This document shows positions 22,681 through 35,300 of a stretch of 64,000 nucleotides of DNA, piece after piece. The stretch is from assembly GCA_006503535.1 (NCBI GenBank), contig QYRS01000006.1, forward strand, positions 2,418,001 to 2,482,000, in the 5' to 3' direction. The notes below the pieces were generated by a model, which worked only from the letters and a program-made list of their open reading frames with translations, was not told where the DNA came from and made no database searches. The position numbers and the translations under genes were made by a program. Origin of the DNA: Arthrinium phaeospermum (lineage: Eukaryota > Ascomycota > Sordariomycetes > Amphisphaeriales > Apiosporaceae). Numbering within the stretch: the stretch's first letter is position 1; each line of letters begins with the position of its first letter.

Positions 22681-24704
22681 GGTCAGCGTCCGTTTTCTAG
22701 GTTCGTAAGGCGGTAGGTTGTTGCCGCCGTACATACGAGGCCTGATTTGAGTGTGGCGTGGAATGGAAGCGTGGCGAAAGCTGCCAGAGTTTTCCGCGCA
22801 CGTATGGACGTCATGATGAATTGGGACGAGATGTATTTTTGGACAGTGAGTCCACACTTTGAGTTCTTCTCCTATTGTCAGGCTTGCAAGGGGTTTAAGC
22901 TTTTTGGGGGCCCTACATCCCAGCTGCAGGAGTTATGGATTACAGAGGCCTGAAAAAGGGGCTTTGGCGACGCATGCCTTCTTCTATTCAGTATGCGAAT
23001 ATGCTGGGCCAAGCAGGATAATGAAGGCGAGGAGCCAGGCAGGCAGACCTGAGAAGGTTCAGGAGAGCATAAAGGTCGTATTGGTGGACCATCATGTATG
23101 ATAGTGTTGTAATGAAATACCATTTTCGCCCTTGGGCTTTTAACTTTTATTTTTACTGTGAACGCTACATATGCTTGGGATGGAAACATGCCACCGCCAG
23201 TTATAATTAATTATGTAAGTCGTCCTTTGGATCCCTTCATCCCGTAGTTTTCCTGAAGGTCTTGTGCCGAGCGAGACAGTAGGTCGAACAAGAGGGAGGC
23301 GGGAGGGTCTGTGATCTGTCAGGCAGGTATGTATGCCTTGCGTCGGTCTATCTGCTATTGGCAAGGCGCCGGCTTGGTGGTACTCGTCATCACCATCATG
23401 TCCATCTTGACGATCTCATGTTTCTCAAAGGGCCAAGGCCGAGAGTGATACTGGCCTGCACCGAGCAGTGCTCCTTACGGATGACACAGATTGATGATGC
23501 CCAAGACATTAGACAGAGACAGCAGGACTTAGCTCGGCCAATCGGCCCAAGAGATCTGCATCTACTCTTCTCATTCTTCTCGGGACCGGTGCGTGCTCCG
23601 TGTGCCCTCCCTCCTTGTGTTCTCCCATCCTGGACCCACCCTCCGGACTACCCCAACCTTGGGGGTTCCTGGGGCTGGGGGGGCCAAAGCTTACGCGGTG
23701 CCACTCCCCAACTCTATCCAAACCTCTGGGAAAAAACATGATACGATTTCGCGAGACACCAAACGGCTTTGTTTTTGGTGCCAACTGAGCCTGCCCTGCC
23801 TGCATGCCGCCGCCCGCCTGACTGACTGACTGAGCAGGTATGCAGTGGAACACCGTTGCCACGTAGCTAAAGGGGGCTTTGCGACTCCTGCCTGCCCAAA
23901 TGCCGACACACCGACCTCCCCCTCCCGGCTTTTGCTTGCTTGAGACGTATAGTACGGTAGGTATCCAGGTAGTACGAAGCCTTACCCAGAGCGGGGGCTG
24001 CCTGACGACGAGGCACATGGTCTACCTCGTCGGCGCATTGGCCTTGACGCCTCCCGATCTTGCATACTTACGCAGCCTGCATCTCTTTCGTACAGGACGT
24101 GAGAAAGCGGGTAGTACAACCTCCCCCCTGCCCTCCCCAGTGCCTCGATGATGTATAAGACGACGCGCGGCTCGCGGAAAGAAGATCCTTTTCAGCTTCC
24201 ACACCAGGAGAGACACAACTCTGTTTCTGTGCTAGCAGCCCTGGGGGAGCTTGTCCTATACTTAGCAAATCCTGCTGTGTATACCTTGCCTTGCCTTTAC
24301 CCCAGTCTCCCGTTGGGATAGCGTCATGCGAGATTTTTTTTCGTTCTTTCTGTGTTTATTTATTGACACAGCAGAGGAAGAAACCCTATGGCAGTGGCGC
24401 TGCTTCCTCCCGCCGCCCTGATGGACAAGCAACTTACGTGTCCCGTTCTAGCCGCAACTCTTCTTCAGCTTTTCTCTTCGGCGCGTAGTCCCGCTGGGGG
24501 AGAGGAGAAGGAGGGAGGAGCAGGAGGAGTGCCCATGATGATGACGATGACGTCCAGCGGGCGCGGTAATGGGATGGGGGAGGCTTGAGCCCTTTTTCTT
24601 TTCCCTCTGGTTCCTTTTCCGCGTATCCTTGTACCCACACGATCTGACACATGCCGGGTCTTGTGCATCGATGCCCGGGATCGAGAAGGGGAAGTGAGAA
24701 GTCA
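22681..24704. other. 2-kb intergenic region
   Basis: Holds the kinase 3' flank and the distal promoter of the secreted-protein gene. A (CTGA)4 microsatellite lies at 23818-23833 and pyrimidine/purine-rich stretches occur around 24100-24600. No gene is supported, although both strands have several short GC-rich frames. Confidence 0.45.
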
Positions 24705-24715
24705 TATAAGTATAT
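24705..24715 (+). promoter_or_regulatory. TATA box of the 24871 gene
   Basis: TATAAGTATAT lies about 160 bp before the ATG at 24871 and is followed by an A/C-rich leader typical of a highly expressed fungal gene. Confidence 0.5.
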
Positions 24716-24870
24716 GTCTCGTCTTCCCCCCAACCACCCTGCTTCCAATCTCCATAATCCTATAACAACACTCGCACCAACATACAACCAACACACACTC
24801 AAGTGTCTGCTAGACTCAATCTCAACCAAATTACAACATAACGCATCCGGTATTCGAAACAGCTATCAAA

Positions 24871-25894
24871 ATGAAGACTTCTACTGTGGCCGCCGTGCTG
24901 GCACCTTCTGTCGCTTCGGCGCAATGGTATAGCGGAGCTCCCCAGTGTGCTGTAAGTAACCCATCTTGCTGTTACAACTTTGTGACCCATTGTTCATTTC
25001 GCCTTGGCCCGCCTTGACTAACACGGAACCTCGCAGCAATCTTGCCTTTCTTCCGCCTACGCCGCCGCCACCTCGGCCAGCTCGACCTCGGGCAACAACG
25101 CCCCCTTCTGGCCGGCGCAGTCCGACTACTGCAACTCGGACAAGGGCAACCAGATCTCGTCCTGCCTGGCAGACGGCTGCAAGTCGACGCCCACGGCCGT
25201 CAGCAGCTACGCCAAGCTGAGCTCCTCGCTCTGCTCGCAGTGGGCCGAGTGCACGTCGGCCGGCTCCACGGGCGTCCACACCGTCACCATGCCCGGCGGC
25301 CCCGTGACCTGGGGCGCCCCCGGCGGCTGGGGCCCCAGCAACGGGCCCAACGGCGGCTCGCACAACTTCGGCCCTGGCCAGAACAACGGCGGCGGCCAGG
25401 GCGGTGGCTGGGGCAACTGGGGCGGCGGCGACAACGCGCAGTGGTCCGAGTGGGCGAGCGCCTACTCGGGCTCCAAGACGTGGACGGGCGGCGTGGTGAC
25501 GGTGACGGGCTGCATGAACGACGGCTCGCCCTGGTTCTCGGGCCCGGGCTGCGGCTGGAACGCGCACGGCGGCTTCAACGGCTGGGTCGGCTGGGGCGAC
25601 GGCTGGAAGTGGGGCGCCACCGAGACGAGCACCGTCACCATCACCACCAAGGACGCCAACAACGGCGACGCCGTCACCACCTTCACCGGCCTGGCCACCG
25701 TCGCCGCCGCCATCAGCGGCGACCTGACCACCTCCACCACCATCGGCATCGCCACGTCGACGGCCTCGTCCACCAACGGCAACGGCGCGGCGCGCGTCGG
25801 CGGCTCGCCCATGGGCGCCTCCGAGGGTAGCATGGTGACGGGCATGATGGGCGTTGCGCTCGGTGCTGTTATCGTTATTGCTGGCATGCTGTAA
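24871..25894 (+). CDS. Secreted Gly/Trp-rich GPI-anchored protein
   Basis: Exons 24871-24951 and 25037-25894 (85-bp intron, GTAAGT donor, CGCAG acceptor); 312 residues. It begins with a signal peptide (MKTSTVAAVLAPSVASA) and then a small cysteine region with seven cysteines (APQCAQSC, DYC, SSC, DGC, LC, EC) whose spacing recalls, but does not match, the eight-cysteine CFEM domain. Residues about 105-150 are Gly/Asn/Trp-rich (GGWGPSNGPNGG). A second region (about 155-200) contains WASAYSGSKTW, CMNDGSPWFSGPGCGW and WVGWGDGWKWG. A Thr-rich stalk (TETSTVTITTK) and a C-terminal hydrophobic tail (MMGVALGAVIVIAGML) fit GPI attachment. It is probably a cell-surface protein of unknown function. Strong G/C third-position bias suggests high expression. 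Confidence 0.8.
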
Positions 25895-28087
25895 AGGCAG
25901 CTTTCCCGCCCCCTAAGCTGCTACTCTCTCGTAGCAGCCAATCACCATTAGATGACAGAGTCTTTGCTGTTGTCTACGTTACCATCCCCTCCTAACTACC
26001 AAGTGCATGTTCTGATTTTCCTTTTTGGACGCATTGAATCTGCAATGAATGTTCCCAATTCCCTCACTGCTACTACTGCGACATCTGCTTGTTTCTCTTA
26101 CCTCGGTATGTTTTTATCTGGCCGGGTTATTCCAGCGTTTGAAAGAGTGGAGGGAAAGAAAGAAATATTGAAAATATTGTACATAAAGGGGACGATAGAA
26201 GGACATGTTGCAATTTCAAAATCTTCTTTGGTTTTCCATGTCGAGGAGCGAGCTGGTTACGAGAAGTAGTACGATCATTTGAAAATACAATAATACATAT
26301 GAGATTATGATACCTTCAAAGTTGAAAATTCTCTGATGCTGCGCATGTCAATCCATCCCATTTTAATTACACAGCTCCCCTGGGATTTCTTCTCGTCATC
26401 TACTATCCCTAGAGAAAGGAGGGGAGCAAATCATACCAAATAGCCGAAGCCTCCAGGGGGGTCTTTAATAAGTGGCAAGCCATGATGATTATCTACTTCT
26501 CGGTTGTTTCGCCCTCGCCCCTCGATTTCCAAGGTACCGTCCATCTTGAGCCCGGTGGTTGGTAGCTTGGAAGTTTAAGTGCCAGGGGATAGAGAGGGTT
26601 GCGGAGCGAGGGATTATCGTTTGCTTCCCGTGAGACATATACGGTTTATCCACGCATCGGTCCCACACCATTCTTAGCTATGGTCTCTACTGTCGGGGTC
26701 TTTGGAGGTACCGAATATGGATTCTTCCTCACAAATCTCTCTATCATTGGTAGATCCATCGATGTACCGAATGTTCAATTATTCCAGCATTAGACAACAA
26801 CCCGCGTGACCATCATCGGGGACGGAGGGTCTGCCCGCGTTCCATTCACCAATGTCCGATTCTTCTTGATCAAATGGAAAAAAGGGGTCGAATGGCACCG
26901 CAACGTCTTCTCTGCATATTTACATATATACACATACATATACATAGTGAACAGGAGATATGACCGATCTCCGCTCGTGAGGCTAACCAACATTGCCTCC
27001 ACCACAAGTGTTTCTCACCAAATGCGACATGAACCATAGGTAAATCAAGCAAGCTGACAGGCCACAGTAGATCAGATAGGGAGGCAAGAATGTACGTATA
27101 TGTGCGCTTGAGTATATGTATTCGCTGGGAGGGTAAGTATAGTAACTATCACGGAGGAAAACGCCGCAGCAACAAACAAGGAAATCGCGGCGTCGCTTGT
27201 ATCATTTGTCATTCATCATCATTGTGATCAACCAACCGACCGACCGACCGACCGACCCCGAGCCACACACGCAAAACCCATCTCTAATCGACATAAGAGT
27301 GAAATAAACCAAAATAGTTCCCGCCAGCGCCGATCGCTTTCAAGAAGAAACAGCTGTATTTGCTTCCATTCAGAACGACCCCTCTTTCTTTCCTGTTCGA
27401 ACCTCTGCAATGAAGTGGGCACGCGGAAAGGACAGGCTATACGTTCGCAATAGCCCCGTAGACAATGCATATATATGTACCAAGTAGTGTAGCTTGGGAT
27501 ATCACAAACCCCCCTCTCCCTAAAGCAGAAGAATGATAGAAATAAGAAAGGTCATCCAGCATGACCCCATCTCTAGCAAAACAGAGCCCTTCCCTAAAAT
27601 AACGATAAAAAAAATCAAAATGGTATCAAGTTCTCCCGGGAATCCTCTATCAGTGCCGAACCCTACGGACACTGTCGCAGGGCAAATCGAATACGTTATG
27701 GTTTGGTCAAGGTCGTCCTGTCCATAATGTTCCTTTCTTCCAAGGCCAGCAAGCAAGAAACGATTGTGGTCCATCATGGGCATAATCCCATCCATGCCAA
27801 CCCATCAAGAAATATCTTCCAGCAATATCAACATGCAGAAAGTGAATATGGATCCAAAGGCGTATCTTGGTATACCCAGCCCTATAGTGCGGGAAGTGTA
27901 TACGGAAATCGGCCCAGGATGGCTTTGTGCTCAAAGCAAGTATGCCGTATATGTGTACATCATAAGTTTCTGATGTTCATCGAGTAGAGTGTGCCACCGA
28001 CTTCTGGTGCCCGTGCACAGGCTACAGCCAACGCAGCAAGTAGCAAGTAGCAAGCAAGCCGCCGCCAAGGTCTGTTGAAATCGTGGC
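25895..28087. other. 2.2-kb convergent intergenic region
   Basis: Between the 3' ends of the secreted-protein gene and areA, so it includes the areA 3'-UTR. An (ACCG)n microsatellite is at 27235-27257. No gene supported; a GGTTCGAAC-like string on the minus strand near 27395 lacks tRNA arms. Confidence 0.45.
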
Positions 28088-31000
28088 TTACAAACTCATA
28101 GTGAGCCACTCCCATTCTTGTGGACCAGCACCGGCGCCAGGGTTCATCATGCCGCTTTGAGGTCCTGCAGACATGCCCACCATGCCCGTGCCTGTGCCCA
28201 TCATCGGCCGTTGTGTCATGCCAAAGCCATTGGCCAGGCCCAGGTTGCCTGGGTTCCCCATGCCACTCATGAACCCGCTTGATGATCCGACCGACTGAGC
28301 CGCATCGTTGGAACCAGTAGAACTTTCGGGACTATCGATATCCATGCTACTGGATTCGTTTGGTCCGATGCTCTTGCTGCTCCGGCGCTGGCGTTTGGAG
28401 GAGTTTGCGGTGCCTGCACTGCGCGGCACGGATGCGGCGCCGGGGCCTGGGGTGTTCTTGGGGGGAGCCGCGGCAATCGGCACTACGCCTTTCCCACCAA
28501 CAGCACCGTTCGAAGAGCCTGCGTAGCTGGTGGGGGTGCTTCCCGCGGTGTTACCGCCGGAACCGGCACCACCGCTGGCAGGACTCTCGCCTTCGTTGGC
28601 GCTGCCAGCACGATTGGTCGTGGCGGGGGGCGTACTGGCTTGCGCAGGCTTGCTCGTCGTGGTAATAGCCAAAGTCGAGTTCTTGCGCGAAGCTGGCCCA
28701 GATGCGTTGCCTGACGGACCGGTCTTCTTGGATCGTGTGGCGGTACCTCCGACTGGCAAGCTAGCACCCGAACCTCGGTTTCGCTTCTTGATAACGTCCG
28801 TCTTCAAACTAAGCGGTCGAACGACACCGTGTAGCTTCAGGAACAAGCCGCAGGCGTTACAAAGAGGTTGTCCCTCCGGGTTTCGCCGCCAAAGAGGAGT
28901 GGTCTGCGTGAAACAGTTGGTGCAGGTCGTGGGGGCATTGCCATCTCCTTGATTGGCAGCAGCAGCCTGAAGATTAGTTGTGGAGCCCTGTTTGGACGCT
29001 GAAGGCGACGACGGCCTGCTTGGTGCAACTGAAGAGTAACCCGAAGCATGGCCTGGCCCGTCGGGTGGAGGGGAGTTGGGGTTCGACTGGGCTAGTCTAT
29101 CGAAAGCATTGCCACGGCCCATCAGGTTCACACCCGGAGTCGAAGCGTTCCGGGGTATCTTCCCGTTTCTGCCGTTGTTAGGCTTAAACGACTGGGAATG
29201 AGATCGCGACAGGCTGCCCTGGCCCTCCCATTCAACGTTGGCATCGAAGAGATCAGTGGTGGCCCCACCAATAGTGACTTGCTTTCGAGTCGGTCCGCCA
29301 GGATAACGTGCGGCCTGCGTACTAAACTGGCCAGGAAGGGTGGCATCCCACTGAAGTGCGTTGGAGTGGCTGATATCCATGGCCGATTCATCCATCCCAG
29401 GGGAAAAGGATTGGTGCGATGCCATGTTACGGTCTGGGAACGCACCACCGTCGTCATCCTCATTATCAGAGTCGGCTCCGAACGAGAACATGTTCTCCTG
29501 CATCAAGCCAACGCCAGGAGATCGTGCCTGGCTATCCGAGTGGAACACCTGACTGGGATCGACATGCCCAAAGTTGTTCGAGGGCGCAAACACGTTTCCG
29601 CTATCCGGACCTGTGGTGTTCGGTGCTTGGAACATGGAGCCATTGTTTCCTTGATGCATGAACGACTGTCCCATCGAATTGCCAAATGGCCCGTGGCCAT
29701 GTCCATGACGGAAGGCTTGATGCCTCGGATGTCGAACATCGACCGACCCGAAGAACATGTTCTCGTTATCGGGCATAGGATGCGGTGTGGTAGCAGTCGA
29801 GGGGAAAGTAGACCCGGGAGGCGAATAGAAGCCATGCGAGTTCAACGACCCCTGGCCCATCGGATGTTGGTTGAACATGTTGGAGAAGCCATGCGTAACC
29901 ATTGGAGAGGTCGAGGGCGAGAAGGAGAAGTTCTGCTGGAATGGCCCTGCAGATGTGATAATAGGGTCATGCTCCATGGGGTAAGTGTCAAGAGGAAACG
30001 GTACACCAGGGTGGGACATTTGACCCATGCGGGAGGTATGAGGCTGGTCTAGTGAGTATTCATGGAGATCGGAGTCAGCATCTAATCCATTGGCGACCGA
30101 GTTGCTGTTGACCGCAGGGACTTGCGGGGAGAAGTCGGCAGGACGCTTGAGGTTTCGAGTCTGGGAGGAGGGTTAGTTATCTGCACCAATACCATGGCCG
30201 AGATAGAGGGATGATCTGCATGAGAAGCGAGCCCTTGTGATTCGACAGGGGCATCATGCGCGCCATCCCTCTCCTCTCCCACAAAGATAAAGGGCACTCA
30301 CCCGTCGCTCATCGACACTCGTTTTACGAGCATGCCTGGTGACATAGCCGAACTCGTCCTGGTGTTTTTGGTGCGGTGGTACGGGCACCGACTGCGGGAC
30401 GAAATGCTGCTGCGTAGACACCTTGCGAGATTTGATAGGAATAGCGGCAGCGGAGAGATGGGCTGGCTTGTCCTCCAGGTGCTTCGCGGATATTTCAGGC
30501 GACGGTGTGTCCGCCAAGCCTGCCGGCGTGGCGACATTCTCGGAAAATATGAAGTCGTCGAGATTCATCGGCTCGGGTTGGTGAATGTTTTGGTCCGACG
30601 TTTTCCTCAGTTGAGCAATACCACTGGGAGCGTTGTTGCCCATAGTCCCCGCATTATTGTTCACCGACGGTTGAAGAAGAGTCGAAGCCCTGGCGGAATG
30701 ATTAGACAATCCATCTTGAAAGCACGCAATCACAGTGCAAACATACTTATTAGCCGCGGCCTCTTCCTCCTGCCGCTTCTTTCGCAACTTAGCATGCATC
30801 ATGCGCCATGTAAGATTTTCCATCCGCTCCTGGCAGGGCAGGTTCTGCTTGGTCTGTTTGAAGAAGCGCCATATTTGAGCCGCGAGAGGATCACTCTGCT
30901 GCATCTGCTCGAGGTCTCCGTCCTGGCTGGACATGCCATTCCTCCAGGTGGGAAAGAGGGAAGTCGCCAGTATGCCGTTCGCACCGTTGTCGCCACCGCC

Positions 31001-31246
31001 GCCCGCACCGGAGTAGGGAGGGAGGCCCAGTTTCAATTCTTGCATGCGCAAGTCGCTGGGGCTGTTCTCGTCGGCGCCGGCGAAGTTGGCAGTCTGGTAG
31101 CTCCCTTTGTCCGCCAGCGCAGAGGACATTGAGTCCAGGGGCCTGCGCGGGAAGCGGAAGTCGTGCTCTGTCGTCGTGGGGTCCATGGCTCTGGAAGGAC
31201 TTGTGGTGGAAGAAGAAGATATGGGTGACGTCGCAAGGGCGGCCAT
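28088..31246 (-). CDS. areA: Nitrogen regulator AreA/NIT2 (GATA factor)
   Basis: Global activator of genes for use of secondary nitrogen sources, binding GATA sites when glutamine/ammonium is scarce. Exons 31246-30747, 30689-30302 and 30160-28088; 986 residues, close to NIT2. Introns are 57 and 141 bp, the second with an ACTAAC branch and CCCAG acceptor. The N-terminus has [15 protein letters not shown] and the DUF1752 block [46 protein letters not shown] follows. The single zinc finger has Cys709, Cys712, Cys730 and Cys733 ([14 protein letters not shown]...[12 protein letters not shown]) followed by a basic tail. The C-terminal EWEWLTMSL is the segment known to contact the NmrA repressor. 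Between them lie Ser/Gly/Pro-rich disordered regions. All signature parts are intact. Confidence 0.97.
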
Positions 31247-32336
31247 TGTCGTACGTCAACGCCGTGGTCTCATGCGAGACCGGTGACGCTGTCTAGGTCT
31301 TGTGCGATTCTGTCGCCGAAGGTTTGTGTAATACTTGGGCAGGTACAATACAACACAATAAGATCTCAGATCCCCACGTCTCAGAGTTCGGTTGACAGCC
31401 GCTCGATTTGGATAACGAGTATGTAATAGAAACTGCTTTTTGGGTAGGGTAGGGTAGTGTAGTCTGTACTTAAGGTGTGTAGTGAGGGAGGTATAGAAAA
31501 GCAAGTGCCCTCTCGCCCCCCGTTTGCTACTCTCTGGTTCTCTAATAGTAATAATTGTGGTCTCTCGTAGTAATGGGGGAGGGATAGTCTGGAACACCGG
31601 CTCGGTAAGGGTACGGGAGCAGGAGCGGCGTTAGCTGTAGGGCCGATTGAATCCACAGCAGCGTAATTGCTCTCTACATAATGTAGACTGACTCTATATG
31701 CATCGGATGCCCTGACACTCTCGGATTTGGGCTATATGTATGTTTACGGATAGGGTCCCACTGCTCTTCAGGCGCTGGCCGACCAAAAGAGGGACGGGCA
31801 GGCAGGGTTAGGGAGGAAAACCAGGACACTTGGGAGGATCGGAGGGGAAACGAGAGAATTACTGTGGTTTGGTTGTGTGTGGAGGGCGGAGAGAGCAAGC
31901 ATGGCATGGGATGGGAAGAAGAGACTTCCACCACCCACTACAGACAGCCACTAGGTTATTATTACTGGCTAATAACACTCTGAGGATTGCCGTATGTCGA
32001 CGTACTGCCGTAGAAGAACCATGGACGTGAACTACCTTCCCTGGGCCACGCTACGAGGTAGTATGTAAGTAGGTAGGCTTGCTTGCTTGCCTGGGACACT
32101 GCGCTGCGCGAGAGAGAAGAAAAAAAAAGATGCTGGGGTATGCCCACTCAACTGACATGGGAAAAGTCCATGCAGAGTACCGGTACGAGGTCGAGCCAAG
32201 GATACTAAGTGGTCAGTGTGGGTGCATCCATCCATCAACTGCAAGAAGCTCAAATGTCAAGGGTTGCAAAGGTCGGACCAATCTGATCTTGAATTGGAGG
32301 AGGGGAACCCTCGGCCTCTCCCACTCTCTCTTGTGC

Positions 32337-32358
32337 GTGTGTGTGTGTGTGTGTGTGT
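32337..32358. repeat. (GT)11 microsatellite
   Basis: Eleven GT dinucleotides in a row in the region upstream of areA, flanked by CT-rich sequence. Confidence 0.9.
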
Positions 32359-35300
32359 GAGACTCTCTCTACTGTACATACCTAATCTTCCAACTCCTGC
32401 AGACCAAAGCTCACGTTGGTTTGAAGGGCGAAGCGAAGTACAGCAGGTAGTGGGTGGTGGATCCAGTCTGCAGCGCAATAATTGCCCTTAGTGGGGGACG
32501 ATGTCGGCTGGCATGGCTGGCTCTCAAATAAGTGCGGTTACAGTTACACTTGGGGCAGACCAGGTATGGCTGGTCGGTTGATTAAAAGCCAAAAAAGCCC
32601 AGTCACTCAGGTCAGTCAGGGTACGACCGATGTACCTAGACACACAGAAGCGCCGCTACGGAGGGTCCTCCACAACCTGTGTCGGGGCGCCCTCAACGTC
32701 TTTCGTGTGAATGAGAGGGAGGGACATGCTGTACCTATTAAAGTATAAGGAAGGGATCCCTCTCTTATATAACTCAAAAAAGATGAGCCTCGCTCCAGAC
32801 GACCTCTTATGGATTCATTTATACACCCATCTCCTCGTTACGGACTTCAAAATTCCTTCTCTCCCGCCCACGGCGCGTGAGAGAGATCACGATGTTGTCA
32901 CGAATTGTGACTTTTAGGCTCAAAGTAAGGGAAGCGTCATCCCGCGTTTGCTCCCTAGGGGCAACCCACTTTCTGGCCTGCTGTGCTCCAACCTCGTTGC
33001 CGTCACCGGAAAGGGCAGACTTGCATCGGAGCATCATACACATTCATTCATCAACATCGGCAAAATTGCGACAACGGTGACAATGGCTGAGATGGGGGCG
33101 CCCGTTCGACTAGGGAAAATGGACCCTGCCAATTACCGGAGTAGTTTTCTGGTTTCGCTCCTGCCCTCGTCTCGTGGGATGTTCCGGTTGTGCCCGAACG
33201 ACTCTACATACAGAGGTCTTGCCGAGAAAGCCCACGGTCAGGCAAAGAAAAACCCAAGCCGGGCCTGTGTAGGAACAGTAGTAGCCTGCGAAATATAGCA
33301 CTAGGGCCCCCGAGAGCCCACATCTGAGGGCCTTCAAAGGATCTAGCTAATCCTTGCAGGAAAGTCCTTACTCGGTGTGGTTGGACGCCAACCACTGTAC
33401 TACATACCCGCTAGCATGGTTGCATGTGTGGGCCTAGACGCTTTTATGGGCTCAGTGTCGCATGGCTGGCATATGGCTCTCTTTCCCTCTCGATCGTGGG
33501 CAAACTGCGAAGTCGTACATATCAACCCTCCTCATCGCGCCGAAATCCCGTCGAGCAATGCTCGTTTTATTTCTTCAGCATTTCTGCGCAAGACAATGAG
33601 TGAGTCGGTGTTGATGGCGTGTGGTCGAGTGTTTATCGAGTGTTTTTATTGTCTGAGGGTGACACCCTTCCCAATACGGCCATCCTAATGTAACTCAAAA
33701 TTTGCTATAGTCCCAATGGCTGGTTCCGTATACGGCAATTTTGGGCAGACTGACTGCGGGTGGGCAGCGCATGCGACAGTGCGGTGCAGTATGGGTCTCG
33801 GGGTGTTTGTTGCCACCTTCGAAGCCATGCTAAGATCTTACATATTCCCTACTTTACTTATTGTTCATGACTGAGCACCCTCCCACTCCAATGCTTCACG
33901 GATTAGAAATCCAAGAATAGGTGCCCCGTACACGCATTCTGATCACCTTGTATCAGCGAGCACTGGCGCCTGCTGTCTTGACGTGAACTAGTGACTCCGC
34001 CATGGAGCGTCCGTGATGCCTCGTCCGCTTTTCCTGATGTCATCCAAGAAGACTATACCGATGAACCAGGATAATAGTCGGTACACTACTATAGTAGTCA
34101 CGATATCTACCACATATGTAGGATGCAGAGACGGGATCGATCGTTGGCATACATCTTTCAGCATCACACTGAAAAATTTCAACTCCAACTGACCATTTGT
34201 GCGCATACCAGAATTCAATTTGCTTCTTGAGCATTAGCGGCGTGCCGCATTGCGGCGCAAATCCGACTACGGAGTCGACATTTCTCCAGCTTGGGCGAGC
34301 GCAAACCCAGCGCAAATTGCCACTATCCCGTTGCGGCGTTCCTTGCATGAGGAGGCATAGTAGCACGCCGGCCACTCACATGTCGAGGATCTTGCCGACG
34401 CCCGTCGTGAGATGCGCCTCGAAGCGAAAACATATACCCAGTACAGTCCAGACCGTTAGATACCTACCGTAGCATACATACGTAGTTGGAATCCCAGAGC
34501 CCACCAGGCGATGTCACGATGCAAGTCTTCATCATCGTGATATGCGGTGGGTTCTTTGTGTGGGAGCACTTGGTCCCTCCCGTGGTCCCGCCCTGACACT
34601 AGGGCGGCTTGTCGGCGTAAAGACGGCGTTGTCATCCACTAGCCTGCGGGAATATATACAATTCGGATGAGGCTCTTGGAGCCGGGCCACTGCAGTCAGC
34701 TGAAAGTGGCCAATAAAAGCAAGCAAAGTACATGGTTTCCAAGAGGGGGGCGGCCAGGTTGCGTTTCGTCTCTGGTGCTCGCCGCTGTCGCGCGCGGTGC
34801 CGGGCGACTGGGCCAGATGGCTACCCACCCAGATCATAAAAGCAAATTCCCATGTGTAGTCAGTATACGCGCGGAGGGCTATCCTCCATTGGTCGGCGCA
34901 TGCAGGTCAAATATTGATGACTATTTCCCTTTGCGATTTCAGGTCTACTGGAACGGGCGTGATTCGTTCCTCCAGAGACCGCGGCAAACGGGAATATTCG
35001 TCCGTACATATCGGAGATGGCCCCGATCGCCTCCGCCTGTCCCACCCGATTCCATGTTGTGCGCATGCTTGATGATCAGTAAACGCTGACATTTAATTAC
35101 AGTCGACTCTCCTTCAGGCTTCGGTGCGCTTATGTACGGCTCAGTCCCTGAATTCTGATATTGTCAATCGCGGATATACGTTTCACGGCCGGAATAACAT
35201 CCTTACAAGGAGGTTATTCCTGTGTAGAAAGTGCTTCAGGGACAGCTCCAGAAGGATACTCAAATTTAACGGGATTGCCGCTTTTGTATTCAGGGATCGG

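Noticed and set aside
24871..25300. Calling the secreted protein a CFEM protein
   Set aside because: Only seven cysteines and the spacing does not fit; kept as CFEM-like resemblance only.
25042..25830. Plus-strand 262-codon Arg/Leu-rich frame
   Set aside because: Out-of-frame reading of the GC-rich secreted-protein gene; the spliced frame has a signal peptide and GPI signal, this one has neither.
27385..27420. GGTTCGAAC-like B-box string on the minus strand
   Set aside because: The flanking bases cannot form a T arm or acceptor stem and no A-box is found at the right distance, so it is not a tRNA gene.
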